A stretch of DNA of 64,000 nucleotides from Pseudomonas citrullilanati (lineage in GTDB: Bacteria; Pseudomonadota; Gammaproteobacteria; Pseudomonadales; Pseudomonadaceae): the NCBI RefSeq assembly GCF_030580855.1, contig NZ_JAUQOP010000027.1, forward strand, positions 1 through 64,000, read 5' to 3'. The position numbers and the translations under genes were made by a program. Shown in pieces: positions 44,874-53,594 of this stretch. Every line of letters starts with the position of its first letter. The stretch's first letter is position 1. The notes below the pieces were generated by a model that did no database searches, was not told where the DNA came from, and saw only the letters and a program-made list of their open reading frames with translations.

Positions 44874-45085
44874 GGCCGCATGAAACCGTAGTCCTGCTGG
44901 TCGTCGAGATTTTCCGCCAGGAAACTCAACTCGTCGGCCAGGTCTTCGGCGCTGCGCACTGTCTTGCTCTGTTGCACGATGGCACTGAGCAAGGCACGCA
45001 GGCTCAAGCCCGGGTCGAAACCGATCTCCATCGCGGCATCGTGGCTACGCCTGATCTCTTGTCTCGCCCACTCATAAACACTCAT
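44870..45085 (-). CDS. Conserved hypothetical protein (71 residues)
   Basis: Small acidic helical protein (MSVYEWARQEI..., AEDLADELSFLAENLDD) without signal or membrane segment. The start at 45085 is preceded by AGGAGCACAGCG, a good ribosome site; a GTG upstream would add 13 poorly conserved residues. A small gene also follows yacG in P. aeruginosa. Function unknown. Its last bases overlap yacG (convergent). Confidence 0.7.
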   Translation of the reverse strand: MSVYEWARQEIRRSHDAAMEIGFDPGLSLRALLSAIVQQSKTVRSAEDLADELSFLAENLDDQQDYGFMRP

Positions 45086-45148
45086 CGCTGTGCTCCTGGA
45101 AGTTTTCCAGAGCATGAGCGGCACCTGCCTGCACGGCCTTGATGTGCA

Positions 45149-45835
45149 TCAAGATTTGTCTTCATCCTTCCAGGGCGCCGACAGATAGCGCGTGCGGTTG
45201 AAGGTCTCCAGCCATTCGGGGCTGAACACCACCAGGGCACTGACCACCATGCCGTTGATGAACGCTTCGGGAAAGATGATCAGCCACAGGTAGCCGATGA
45301 AGTCCTCCAGCCAGTAAGGCATGGCGAAGACCCCGTCGTACCACAGCAGCGCGAGCCCCAGCAGCAGGCACAACAACGCCGACAGCGCGGCGGCGAGAAA
45401 GCCCGAGCAGAAGATGTAGACGAACAGGTTGCGCGGCTGGGCGCGCTCCACCAGGATGGCGCAGCACTCGGTGACCAGCACCGGCAGCAGGATCAGCAGC
45501 GCACCGTTGACGCCCATCGCCAACAGGTCCTGGCGACCCAGCAGTACCAGCGCGGACTGGGCAAACAGGCCGCCGAGGATCGCCAGCGGCCAGTCCAGCA
45601 ACAGGGTCACGGCGGTCATGCCGATGAAGTGGTACGACACGCCGGTGTCGAAGTCCCGTCGCACCAGCCACAGCATGAACAGCGCCAGCACCGTGCCGAA
45701 CAACAGGTGCTGGCGCCGGCTGTCGGTGAACAACTCCACCCATGGCGCACGCCACACCGCCCAGGCCAACACCGGGACATAGACCAGCCAACCCACCGCC
45801 AGGGTCTGCGGGGAAAGCAGTTCGGCACCGATCAT
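45149..45835 (-). CDS. Polytopic membrane protein, CbiM/ECF-permease-like
   Basis: The 228-residue protein has about seven hydrophobic helices and family features of the energy-coupling factor permease (CbiM) group (FDTGVSYHFIGMTAVTLLLD, FPEAFINGMVVSALVVFSP). It lacks the N-terminal MHIPDG metal-binding motif of true CbiM cobalt transporters and has no neighbouring CbiQ or ATPase gene, so transport of cobalt is not supported. The start at 45835 follows AAAGGTG. Conserved near yacG in Pseudomonas. Confidence 0.7.
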   Translation of the reverse strand: MIGAELLSPQTLAVGWLVYVPVLAWAVWRAPWVELFTDSRRQHLLFGTVLALFMLWLVRRDFDTGVSYHFIGMTAVTLLLDWPLAILGGLFAQSALVLLGRQDLLAMGVNGALLILLPVLVTECCAILVERAQPRNLFVYIFCSGFLAAALSALLCLLLGLALLWYDGVFAMPYWLEDFIGYLWLIIFPEAFINGMVVSALVVFSPEWLETFNRTRYLSAPWKDEDKS

Positions 45836-46002
45836 GGCATTGCACCTTTCCTTTCGGGTGGCGAGGGCGCTTGCCGCCACCGGGCTGCGCAGCCGTTGCC
45901 TCGCCAACGTCGTGTCCTGCCGGCAGTCTACACCGACCGAGGAGCGCCATTGATCCACGCGATGCTTTCAGCTTGTCGCAATTGAACGCTAAGCTTGGGA
46001 CC

Positions 46003-46629
46003 ATGGATGATTCCGATTATTTACGCCTGCTGACCATCGCGGCCGAGCAGGCCAACGCCTTTCTCTCCAATGCCCGCAAATGGGAGCGTGAGCGTTGGGT
46101 CTGCCAGCGCCTGTTGCAAGGCTTGAACGTGCCGTATCGCACCGACGAGTTCGCCCCCGCCGGGGAGCCGCCGGATGTGCTGTTTCGGGATGCCAATTTC
46201 GAAGTGTTCTTCGTACTCGACGAGGGCCGCCGCCTCAATGATGAATGGCGCGACGAGCTGCAACGCCGCCGCAGCGCTTTTTCCCTGAGCCAGCTGGTGC
46301 GCCGCGAGGCCAAGCCCCGGCGCATCCCGGCCAACGAGTTCCTGCTCAGGCTGGCGCCAACCTTGCGCAAGAAAGCCCACAACTACACCGAGCGCGGCAT
46401 GGACCTGGGCGAGCTGGACATCATCGCCTTCGCCAGCCTCAAGCGCGAAGTGCTGGACCTCAACAGCCATTTCCCACCGCCCACCGAATACCTGCGCCAG
46501 GGTTGGCGCTCGCTGTCGCTGGTGGGGCCGACGTTTGCCCGGGTGCTGTTCGCCCATCCCGATGCGCCGGATTTCCTGCGGGGCAACCTGGGCCGCAGCA
46601 TCGTCTTCGATGTGGGGATCAGCCTGTGA
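46003..46629 (+). CDS. DUF1780 protein
   Basis: A 208-residue soluble protein with basic/aromatic N-terminal helices (ANAFLSNARKWERERWVCQRLL) and an endonuclease-like core suggested by PPDVLFRDANFEVFFVLDEGRRLNDEW. The family is confined mainly to Pseudomonas and its role is unknown. The start at 46003 was chosen because upstream sequence is not conserved. Followed by a small membrane protein gene and ndh. Confidence 0.8.
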   Translation: MDDSDYLRLLTIAAEQANAFLSNARKWERERWVCQRLLQGLNVPYRTDEFAPAGEPPDVLFRDANFEVFFVLDEGRRLNDEWRDELQRRRSAFSLSQLVRREAKPRRIPANEFLLRLAPTLRKKAHNYTERGMDLGELDIIAFASLKREVLDLNSHFPPPTEYLRQGWRSLSLVGPTFARVLFAHPDAPDFLRGNLGRSIVFDVGISL

Positions 46630-46750
46630 GCTCGCGCTGGATCCCCTTCCCTGCACGCTCACCTGACGAGCGGCTACGCTGCATTGAAAGCCGGATAGCC
46701 GGACGCTGTAGCGCCAACCCATTTCGCAACGTCTACCTGACGAGGCCTTT

Positions 46751-46924
46751 ATGACCAGCCGCCTGAACCCAGATGACCAGAAGCATGTCGAAGAGTACCT
46801 GCAACTGTCCCAACACCGAGTCGAGCGCCGGCCTTTCCGGCCGTGGATGCTCCTGGTGGTGGTACTGGCCGTGACCATCGGCCTGGGCCTGTTGAGCCGC
46901 CTGATCAGTTACCTGACGCTATGA
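46751..46924 (+). CDS. Small DUF3094-type membrane protein (57 residues)
   Basis: An ATG at 46751 preceded by GAGG (eight bases away) opens a 57-residue frame beginning MTSRLNPDDQKHVEEYLQ, with a basic RRPFRPW patch and one membrane helix (about 33-53), ending LISYLTL. The N-terminal LNPDDQ/VE pattern is that of the DUF3094 family found beside ndh-like genes in Pseudomonas. It is too short for usual gene-length cut-offs. Function unknown. Confidence 0.75.
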   Translation: MTSRLNPDDQKHVEEYLQLSQHRVERRPFRPWMLLVVVLAVTIGLGLLSRLISYLTL

Positions 46925-46981
46925 GCCCTGGACTCGCGCGGGTAACGGCACCGATTTCCTTTAGCCTTGCGAGATATCCCC

Positions 46982-48280
46982 ATGACTCATCGTATTGTCA
47001 TCGTTGGCGGCGGCGCCGGCGGCCTGGAGTTGGCTACCCGTCTGGGTAAGACACTGGGCAAGCGCGGTACCGCCAGTGTGATGCTGGTCGACGCCAACCT
47101 GACCCACATCTGGAAACCGCTGCTGCATGAGGTGGCCGCCGGCTCCCTGAACTCCTCCGAAGACGAACTCAACTATGTCGCCCAAGCCAAATGGAACCAC
47201 TTCGAGTTCCAACTCGGGCGCATGAGCGGCCTGGATCGTGAGCAGAAGAAAATCCAACTGGCGGCCACCTACGACGAAGCAGGCGTGGAATTGTTGCCGG
47301 CCCGGGAGCTGGGCTACGACACCCTGGTGATCGCTGTCGGCAGCACCACCAATGACTTCGGCACCGAGGGAGCGGCGCAGCATTGCCTGTTTCTCGACAC
47401 CCGCAAGCAGGCCGAGCGCTTCCACCAGCAGTTGCTCAACCATTACCTGCGCGCCCATGCCGAGCAGGCCGATGCGGCGCAACGCATCAGCGTCGCCATC
47501 GTCGGGGCCGGTGCCACCGGGGTCGAACTGGCGGCCGAGTTGCACAACGCCGCCCACGAACTGGCGGCCTACGGCCTGGACCGGATCAAGCCGGAAAACA
47601 TGCACATCACCCTGATCGAGGCCGGGCCGCGGGTCTTGCCGGCCCTGCCCGAGCGTATCGGCGGCCCCGTGCACAAGACCCTGGAGAAACTCGGGGTAAA
47701 TGTGATGACCAACGCCGCCGTCAGCCAGGTGACCGCCGACAGCCTGATCACCGGCGATGGCAAGGTGATCGATGCGAGCCTGAAGGTCTGGGCCGCCGGC
47801 ATTCGCGCACCGGCGTTCCTCAAGGACATCGACGGCCTGGAGACCAACCGCATCAACCAGTTGCAGGTACTGCCGACCTTACAGACCACCCGCGACGAGA
47901 ACATCTTCGCCTTCGGTGACTGCGCCGCCTGCCCCCAGCCGGGCAGCGACCGCAACGTACCGCCGCGCGCCCAGGCGGCGCACCAGCAAGCGTCGCTGCT
48001 GGCCAAATCCCTGAAGCTGAGGATCGAAGGCAAGGCCCTGCCCCATTACAAATACACCGACTACGGCTCGCTGATCTCGCTGTCGCGCTTCTCGGCGGTG
48101 GGTAACCTGATGGGCAACCTCACCGGCAGCGTAATGCTCGAAGGCTGGTTGGCGCGGATGTTCTATGTGTCGCTGTACCGCATGCACCAGATGGCGTTGT
48201 ACGGGATGTTTCGCACGGCGATGCTGATGCTGGGCAGCAAGATCGGCCGCGGGACCGAGCCACGGCTGAAGTTGCACTGA
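46982..48280 (+). CDS. ndh: Type II NADH dehydrogenase
   Basis: Non-proton-pumping NADH:quinone oxidoreductase at the inner membrane. FAD-binding GGGAGGLELA near the N-terminus, NADH-binding IVGAGATGVELAAEL (about 172), and FAFGDCAACPQPG with the FAD contact Asp; C-terminal amphipathic membrane anchor (about 375-425). The 432 residues fit. Start at 46982 (MTHRIVIVGGG). Followed by a REP pair. Confidence 0.94.
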   Translation: MTHRIVIVGGGAGGLELATRLGKTLGKRGTASVMLVDANLTHIWKPLLHEVAAGSLNSSEDELNYVAQAKWNHFEFQLGRMSGLDREQKKIQLAATYDEAGVELLPARELGYDTLVIAVGSTTNDFGTEGAAQHCLFLDTRKQAERFHQQLLNHYLRAHAEQADAAQRISVAIVGAGATGVELAAELHNAAHELAAYGLDRIKPENMHITLIEAGPRVLPALPERIGGPVHKTLEKLGVNVMTNAAVSQVTADSLITGDGKVIDASLKVWAAGIRAPAFLKDIDGLETNRINQLQVLPTLQTTRDENIFAFGDCAACPQPGSDRNVPPRAQAAHQQASLLAKSLKLRIEGKALPHYKYTDYGSLISLSRFSAVGNLMGNLTGSVMLEGWLARMFYVSLYRMHQMALYGMFRTAMLMLGSKIGRGTEPRLKLH

Positions 48281-48302
48281 GGCTGGCGGCAGCCCGATAC
48301 AG

Positions 48303-48372
48303 CGCTATCGCGAGCAGGCTCGCTCCCACAGGGACCGCACCTGTGGGAGCGAGCCTGCTCGCGAAGACGGCG
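48303..48372. repeat. REP pair after ndh
   Basis: Inverted units GCTATCGCGAGCAGGCTCGC (from 48303) and CCTGTGGGAGCGAGCCTGCT (from 48340), tail to tail with nine bases between the CCCACAG and CTGTGGG ends. It forms one long potential hairpin between convergent genes. Confidence 0.9.
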
Positions 48373-48401
48373 ATGCAGTCGCTACCGACTCCAAGCCCCG
48401 C

Positions 48402-50027
48402 TCAGACCTGAAACCGCTGCACCAGCGTGCGCAACGAATTCGCCAGCTGCGACAGTTCATGGCTGGACGCGCTGGTCTGGTCAGCCCCCGTGGCCGAACG
48501 CACGGACAGGTCGCGGATGTTCACCAGGTTACGGTCAACCTCACGGGCCACTTGTGCCTGCTCTTCCGCGGCGCTGGCGATCACCAGGTTGCGTTCGTGA
48601 ATCTCGCTGACCGACGTCGTGATGGTTTGTAGCGCCTCTCCCGCCCGCTCCGCCAGCGCCAGGGTGCTGGCGGCGCGGCTGGAGCTGGCCTGCATGGAGT
48701 CCAGCGCCTGGCTGGCACCGCTGCGCATGCCCTGGACCATCTGCTCGATTTCCTGGGTCGATTGTTGCGTGCGATACGCCAGGGCGCGGACCTCGTCCGC
48801 CACCACCGCAAAACCGCGCCCGCTCTCCCCGGCCCTGGCCGCCTCGATGGCCGCATTGAGGGCCAGCAGGTTGGTCTGCTCGGCAATCGCCCGGATCACG
48901 TCCAGCACCTTGCCGATATCCTGCGACTGGTTGGCCAGGGATTGCACCAGGTCGCCCGTGACCTGCACGTCGCTGGCCAGGGCCCCAATGGCGTCCACCG
49001 TGTCACTGACTCGCTGCTGCCCGAGGGACGCCGACTCACTGGACTGGCGCGTGGCATCGGAGGTGGACACCGCGTTGCGGGCGACCTCCTCCACGGCGGT
49101 GGTCATTTCGGTGACGGCGGTGGCCGCCTGTTCGATTTCATTGTTCTGTTGCTGCAGGCTGCGGGTGCTGTCGAGGGTCACCGCGTTCAGCTCATCGGCA
49201 GCGGTGGCCAATTGCGTTGCCGAACCGCTGATGTTCTGCAGGGTTTCACGCAGGTTCAGTTGCATGGTCGCCAGCGCCTTGAGCAGGCGGCTCACTTCGT
49301 CGCTGCCGTGGGTTTCGATGGGCCGGGTCAGGTCGCCCCGGGCCACATGCTCCGCCGCATTCAATGCCTCGCCCAGGGGCTTGACGATACTGCGGGTCAG
49401 CAACATCGCCAGGACCACCGTGGCCAGGGCCGCGAGCACGATGAACAGGCTGACGATCATCCGGGAATTGACGTAGTGCTCCTGGGATTTCTGGCTCTCC
49501 AGGGACACCTGCTGGGAAAACAACTGCGCCAGGTCGTTGAGCTGCTTGCCGGAACCGTCCACCACGGTCTTCATGTCCACCAGTAACAGCTTGATCAGGT
49601 CTTCCCGCCGGCCCTGCTCCGCCAGCGTAAAGGACTGGGCGATACCGGCGCGGTAAGCGGCGAAGGTTTGCTTGAACTGATCGTAGAGCGCCTTGCCCTC
49701 AGGGGTGACGACCAGCTTGTCATAAGCGGCGATTTTCTCGCTCAACTCCTTGTCCCGCGTGTCCATTTGCCCACGGTACACCGAGATGTTCTTCGGGTCC
49801 TCGTCCAAGGCCATGCGCAGGGAAATCGTGCGGATGCGCAACATCAGCTCACGAATCTCGTCACCGCCGCGAATACTGGGCAGCCATTGGGTTTCCACCG
49901 CCACTTCGCTGTCGCGGATACTCGACATCTGGCCCAGCGCAAACACCCCGAGCAACGCCACCAGGACGGCGATCAAGGCAAAACCCAATGCGGCGCGGGG
50001 GGCGATATTCAGCTGGCGAAGAGACAT
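48402..50027 (-). CDS. Methyl-accepting chemotaxis protein
   Basis: The 541-residue transmembrane receptor: N-terminal helix (about 12-32), periplasmic four-helix-bundle sensor (about 33-190), second helix (about 192-212), HAMP (213-265) and a cytoplasmic signalling domain whose tip reads EQTNLLALNAAIEAARAGE. This is the four-helix (4HB_MCP) sensor type; ligand unknown. No CheB/CheR-tethering pentapeptide is visible at the C-terminus. Not linked to other chemotaxis genes. Confidence 0.92.
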   Translation of the reverse strand: MSLRQLNIAPRAALGFALIAVLVALLGVFALGQMSSIRDSEVAVETQWLPSIRGGDEIRELMLRIRTISLRMALDEDPKNISVYRGQMDTRDKELSEKIAAYDKLVVTPEGKALYDQFKQTFAAYRAGIAQSFTLAEQGRREDLIKLLLVDMKTVVDGSGKQLNDLAQLFSQQVSLESQKSQEHYVNSRMIVSLFIVLAALATVVLAMLLTRSIVKPLGEALNAAEHVARGDLTRPIETHGSDEVSRLLKALATMQLNLRETLQNISGSATQLATAADELNAVTLDSTRSLQQQNNEIEQAATAVTEMTTAVEEVARNAVSTSDATRQSSESASLGQQRVSDTVDAIGALASDVQVTGDLVQSLANQSQDIGKVLDVIRAIAEQTNLLALNAAIEAARAGESGRGFAVVADEVRALAYRTQQSTQEIEQMVQGMRSGASQALDSMQASSSRAASTLALAERAGEALQTITTSVSEIHERNLVIASAAEEQAQVAREVDRNLVNIRDLSVRSATGADQTSASSHELSQLANSLRTLVQRFQV

Positions 50028-50140
50028 AACGGGGCTGCCTTTTTGTTATTGGCCTGAAAGGGGGCGATCGGTCCAGCCCCGGTCGTTGGATTATCGGCTA
50101 GTTGTACGACAACTTAAGACTTCAGGCCTTTTTTGCAGGC

Positions 50141-50177
50141 AAAAAAAATCCCCGTATCTTTCGATACGGGGATTTTC
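50141..50177 (-). terminator. Terminator of the tRNA operon
   Basis: Eleven-base stem ATCCCCGTATC/GATACGGGGAT with GAAA loop (minus strand) and eight T, directly after the last tRNA-Pro. Confidence 0.92.
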
Positions 50178-50181
50178 TATA

Positions 50182-50258
50182 TGGTCGGGGTAAGGGGATT
50201 CGAACTCCTGACATCCTGCTCCCAAAGCAGGCGCGCTACCGGACTGCGCTATACCCCG
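50182..50258 (-). tRNA. tRNA-Pro (TGG), copy 2
   Basis: 77 bases including encoded CCA. Acceptor CGGGGTA pairs with TACCCCG; anticodon loop CTTTGGGA gives anticodon TGG; T loop GTTCGAATC. Identical to the copy at 50434-50510. Confidence 0.97.
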
Positions 50259-50352
50259 GTAAAAAAAAGGCGACCTCAACAAGTCGCCTTCCTCGATCAG
50301 CGCTTTTGGCCTCTGATCTTAAGATTCGATTCCAGCGAACTGGTCTCAAAAA

Positions 50353-50428
50353 TGGTGGGTCGTGTGGGATTCGAACCTACGACCAATTGGTTAAAAGCCA
50401 ACTGCTCTACCAACTGAGCTAACGACCC
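50353..50428 (-). tRNA. tRNA-Lys (TTT)
   Basis: 76 bases with encoded CCA. Acceptor GGGTCGT/ACGACCC, anticodon loop CTTTTAA (anticodon TTT), T loop GTTCGAATC. Confidence 0.97.
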
Positions 50429-50433
50429 AAATA

Positions 50434-50510
50434 TGGTCGGGGTAAGGGGATTCGAACTCCTGACATCCTGCTCCCAAAGCAGGCGCGCTACCGGACTGCG
50501 CTATACCCCG
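50434..50510 (-). tRNA. tRNA-Pro (TGG), copy 1
   Basis: 77 bases with encoded CCA, anticodon TGG, same sequence as copy 2. Confidence 0.97.
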
Positions 50511-50517
50511 ATTGAAA

Positions 50518-50593
50518 TGGCTCCGTGACCAGGACTCGAACCTGGGACCCAATGATTAACAGTCATTTGCTCTACCGACTGAGCTATCACGGA
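50518..50593 (-). tRNA. tRNA-Asn (GTT)
   Basis: 76 bases with encoded CCA. Acceptor TCCGTGA/TCACGGA, anticodon loop CTGTTAA (anticodon GTT). First gene of the four-tRNA operon. Confidence 0.97.
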
Positions 50594-50688
50594 ACTGATA
50601 TTTCAAGTTACTGCTGTTACAACGTTGAAGCCAGCTTCAACCTCTTCAACCTGTTCGCATCGCTGCGTTCATGTGTCTGAGGCGCGCT

Positions 50689-50716
50689 ATTCTACAATCT
50701 TCAAAACCTCTGTCAA
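50689..50716 (-). promoter_or_regulatory. tRNA operon promoter, proximal
   Basis: TTGACA (50711-50716) and TAGAAT (50689-50694) with 16-base spacer and GCGCGCC discriminator, the same layout as the rRNA promoters at the left edge. Confidence 0.85.
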
Positions 50717-50808
50717 CCCCTTAAATTGCTTTCAAGACAATGATTTGCAACTTATTTTCGGTTGCTTCCCAGTGGAAGTCGCCGTGGGGGTGACGTACTG
50801 CGGGGCGC

Positions 50809-50837
50809 ACTTTACAAGCCTTTTCCTTTGAGTTCAA
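50809..50837 (-). promoter_or_regulatory. Possible second tRNA operon promoter, distal
   Basis: TTGAAC (50832-50837) and TAAAGT (50809-50814) with 17-base spacer, followed by GCGCCCC. Weaker than the proximal one. Confidence 0.4.
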
Positions 50838-50847
50838 CGGCCTGATG

Positions 50848-50877
50848 AAAAAAATGGCCTCGCACAGCGAGGCCATT
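50848..50877 (-). terminator. Terminator of clpB
   Basis: Stem ATGGCCTCGC/GCGAGGCCAT with TGT loop followed by seven T on the minus strand, 24 bases after the clpB stop. Confidence 0.9.
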
Positions 50878-50900
50878 CCCATTGCAAGCCGTGGCGGCTT

Positions 50901-53465
50901 TCAGTTGAAAACGATTTCGTCGTTCTCGACCACGCCGGTCACGGTTTCGCCTGGCATGAAGCGACCCGACAGGATCAACTGCGCCAGCGGGTTTTCGATC
51001 CAGCGCTGGATGGCCCGTTTCAGCGGCCGTGCGCCATAGACCGGGTCGTAACCCACCGCGATCAACTTGTCCAAGGCCTCGTCGCTCAATTGCAGCTTCA
51101 GCTCGCGCTCGGTGAGGCGGCTGCGCAGGCGACCCAGCTGGATCTCGGTAATGCCGGCGATCTGGTCGCGGGCCAGTGGCTCGAAAATCACCACCTCGTC
51201 GACCCGGTTGATGAACTCCGGCCGGAAGTGGGTGGAGATCGCGTCCATCACCGCCGCCCGTTGCGCCTCGCGGTCCCCCACCAGTTCCTGGATCTGTGCC
51301 GAGCCGAGGTTGGAGGTCATCACGATCACGGTGTTGCGGAAGTCCACCGTACGCCCGTGGCTGTCGGTCAGGCGGCCGTCCTCCAGCACTTGCAGAAGGA
51401 TGTTGAACACGTCCGGATGCGCCTTCTCGACCTCATCGAGCAGGATCACCGAGTAAGGCTTGCGCCGTACCGCCTCGGTCAGGTAGCCGCCCTCCTCGTA
51501 GCCAACGTACCCCGGTGGGGCACCGATCAACCGCGCCACGGAATGTTTCTCCATGAACTCGGACATGTCGATGCGCACCATGGCCTCTTCGGTGTCGAAG
51601 AGAAACTCGGCCAGCGCCTTGCACAGCTCGGTTTTACCGACACCGGTCGGGCCGAGGAACATGAACGAACCACTGGGCCGGTTCGGGTCCGACAACCCGG
51701 CACGGGACCTGCGCACCGCGTTGGCCACGGCCACCACGGCCTCTTCCTGGCCGATCACGCGCTGGTGCAGCAGGCTTTCCATCTTCAACAGCTTGTCGCG
51801 CTCGCCTTCGAGCATTTTCGACACTGGGATACCCGTCCACTTGGACACCACTTCGGCGATTTCTTCCTCGGTGACCTTGCTGCGCAGCAACTGGTTTTCG
51901 CTCTTGCCGTGCTGGTCGACCATTTGCAGGCTGCGCTCCAGGTCCGGTATCACCCCGTACTGCAGCTCGGCCATGCGGTTGAGGTCGCCTTTGCGGCGGG
52001 CCGCTTCCAGCTCCTGGCGGGACTGCTCGATCTTCTGCTGGATCTGCGCCGAACCCTGGACCTCGGCTTTTTCCGAGTTCCAGATTTCCTCGAGATCGGA
52101 ATACTCGCGCTCATGGCGAACGATTTCTTCCTGCAACCTTTCCAGGCGTTTCTTCGCCGCTTCGTCGCTTTCTTTCTTCAGGGCCTGGGATTCGACCTTG
52201 AGTTGGATCAGCCGCCGTTCCAGGCGATCCAGCACTTCCGGCTTGGAGTCGATTTCCATGCGGATGCGGCTGGCGGCCTCGTCGATCAGGTCGATGGCCT
52301 TGTCCGGCAACTGGCGGTCGGTGATGTAGCGGTGGCTGAGCTTGGCCGCCGCGATGATCGCGCCATCGGTGATCGCCACCTTGTGGTGAACCTCGTACCG
52401 CTCCTTGAGGCCGCGCAGGATGGCGATGGTGTCTTCTTCGCTCGGTTCCTCCACCAGCACTTTCTGGAAGCGTCGTTCGAGGGCCGCGTCCTTCTCTATG
52501 TATTGGCGATATTCATTGAGCGTGGTCGCGCCAACGCAGTGCAGTTCGCCACGGGCCAGTGCCGGTTTGAGCATGTTGCCAGCGTCCATAGAGCCTTCGC
52601 CCTTGCCCGCGCCGACCATGGTGTGCAGTTCGTCGATGAACAGGATGATCTGCCCTTCCTGCTTGGACAGTTCATTGAGCAACGCCTTGAGCCGCTCTTC
52701 GAATTCGCCACGGTACTTGGCGCCGGCGATCAGCGCGCCCATGTCCAGGGACAGCAGGCGCTTGCCCTTGAGGCCGTCCGGGACTTCGCCATTGATGATG
52801 CGCTGGGCCAGGCCTTCGGCAATGGCAGTCTTGCCCACGCCGGGTTCACCGATCAGCACCGGGTTGTTCTTGGTCCGGCGCTGCAGCACTTGCACCGTGC
52901 GGCGGATTTCGTCGTCGCGACCGATCACCGGGTCGAGCTTGCCTTCCTCGGCGCGCTTGGTCAGGTCGACGGTGTATTTGTCCAGCGCCTGGCGGGATTC
53001 CTCGTGGTTGGCATCGTTGACCGCTTCGCCGCCGCGCAGGTTGTTGATGGCATTTTCCAGGGCTTTCTTGCTGACGCCCTGGCCGAGCAGCAATTTGCCC
53101 AGCTTGCTGTTCTCGTCCATGGCGGCGAGCAACACCAGTTCGCTGGAAATGAATTGGTCGCCCTTCTGCTGGGCCAGGCGGTCGGCCTGGTTGAGCAGCC
53201 GCGCCAGGTCCTGGGACATGTTCACGTCACCGGTCGGATTCTGGATCTTGGGCAGTTGGTCGAGCTCTTTCGCCAGCTCCTTGCGCAGGCTGTTGACGTC
53301 AAAGCCCACCTGCATCAGCAGGGGCTTGATGGAGCCGCCTTGCTGTTCGAGCATGGCCTGCATCAAGTGCGCCGGTTCGATACCGGGATGGTCCAGCCCG
53401 ACGGCCAAGGACTGGGCGTCGGACAGGGCCAACTGTAATTTGCTGGTTAAACGATCAATTCGCAT
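50901..53465 (-). CDS. clpB: ATP-dependent disaggregase ClpB
   Basis: Hexameric Hsp100 chaperone that with DnaK pulls proteins out of aggregates. Order: N domain (about 1-145), AAA1 with Walker A GEPGVGKTA (about 204) and Walker B IILFIDELH, the long middle coiled coil (about 400-530), AAA2 with Walker A GPTGVGKTE (about 604). No ClpP-binding IGF loop, as expected. 854 residues. A heat-shock promoter lies 72 bases upstream. Confidence 0.97.
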   Translation of the reverse strand: MRIDRLTSKLQLALSDAQSLAVGLDHPGIEPAHLMQAMLEQQGGSIKPLLMQVGFDVNSLRKELAKELDQLPKIQNPTGDVNMSQDLARLLNQADRLAQQKGDQFISSELVLLAAMDENSKLGKLLLGQGVSKKALENAINNLRGGEAVNDANHEESRQALDKYTVDLTKRAEEGKLDPVIGRDDEIRRTVQVLQRRTKNNPVLIGEPGVGKTAIAEGLAQRIINGEVPDGLKGKRLLSLDMGALIAGAKYRGEFEERLKALLNELSKQEGQIILFIDELHTMVGAGKGEGSMDAGNMLKPALARGELHCVGATTLNEYRQYIEKDAALERRFQKVLVEEPSEEDTIAILRGLKERYEVHHKVAITDGAIIAAAKLSHRYITDRQLPDKAIDLIDEAASRIRMEIDSKPEVLDRLERRLIQLKVESQALKKESDEAAKKRLERLQEEIVRHEREYSDLEEIWNSEKAEVQGSAQIQQKIEQSRQELEAARRKGDLNRMAELQYGVIPDLERSLQMVDQHGKSENQLLRSKVTEEEIAEVVSKWTGIPVSKMLEGERDKLLKMESLLHQRVIGQEEAVVAVANAVRRSRAGLSDPNRPSGSFMFLGPTGVGKTELCKALAEFLFDTEEAMVRIDMSEFMEKHSVARLIGAPPGYVGYEEGGYLTEAVRRKPYSVILLDEVEKAHPDVFNILLQVLEDGRLTDSHGRTVDFRNTVIVMTSNLGSAQIQELVGDREAQRAAVMDAISTHFRPEFINRVDEVVIFEPLARDQIAGITEIQLGRLRSRLTERELKLQLSDEALDKLIAVGYDPVYGARPLKRAIQRWIENPLAQLILSGRFMPGETVTGVVENDEIVFN

Positions 53466-53536
53466 GGGTCACCTTCCTATTGGGCAGGCCGGACCGAAAC
53501 ACATCCTGAATGAAGAAACCTGCCAGATACCCTTAT

Positions 53537-53564
53537 AGATGTGGCCGATTCTGGAAGATTCAAG
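53537..53564 (-). promoter_or_regulatory. Sigma-32 heat-shock promoter of clpB
   Basis: CTTGAA (53559-53564) and CCACATCT (53537-53544) separated by 14 bases, against the sigma-32 consensus CTTGAA-N13-15-CCCCATnT; only one mismatch. Confidence 0.85.
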
Positions 53565-53594
53565 CCGGGCGCCCTTGATGCAGATCAGAGAAGT

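Larger units (their letters stand above)
50594..50900. other. Intergenic region between tRNA-Asn and clpB
   Basis: No protein gene in these 307 bases. They contain the two tRNA promoters and the clpB terminator described separately. Confidence 0.7.

Noticed and set aside
45149..45835. Cobalt transporter CbiM
   Set aside because: The metal-binding N-terminal motif and partner genes are missing.
51090..53438. 782-codon plus-strand frame opposite clpB
   Set aside because: Antisense shadow of clpB.
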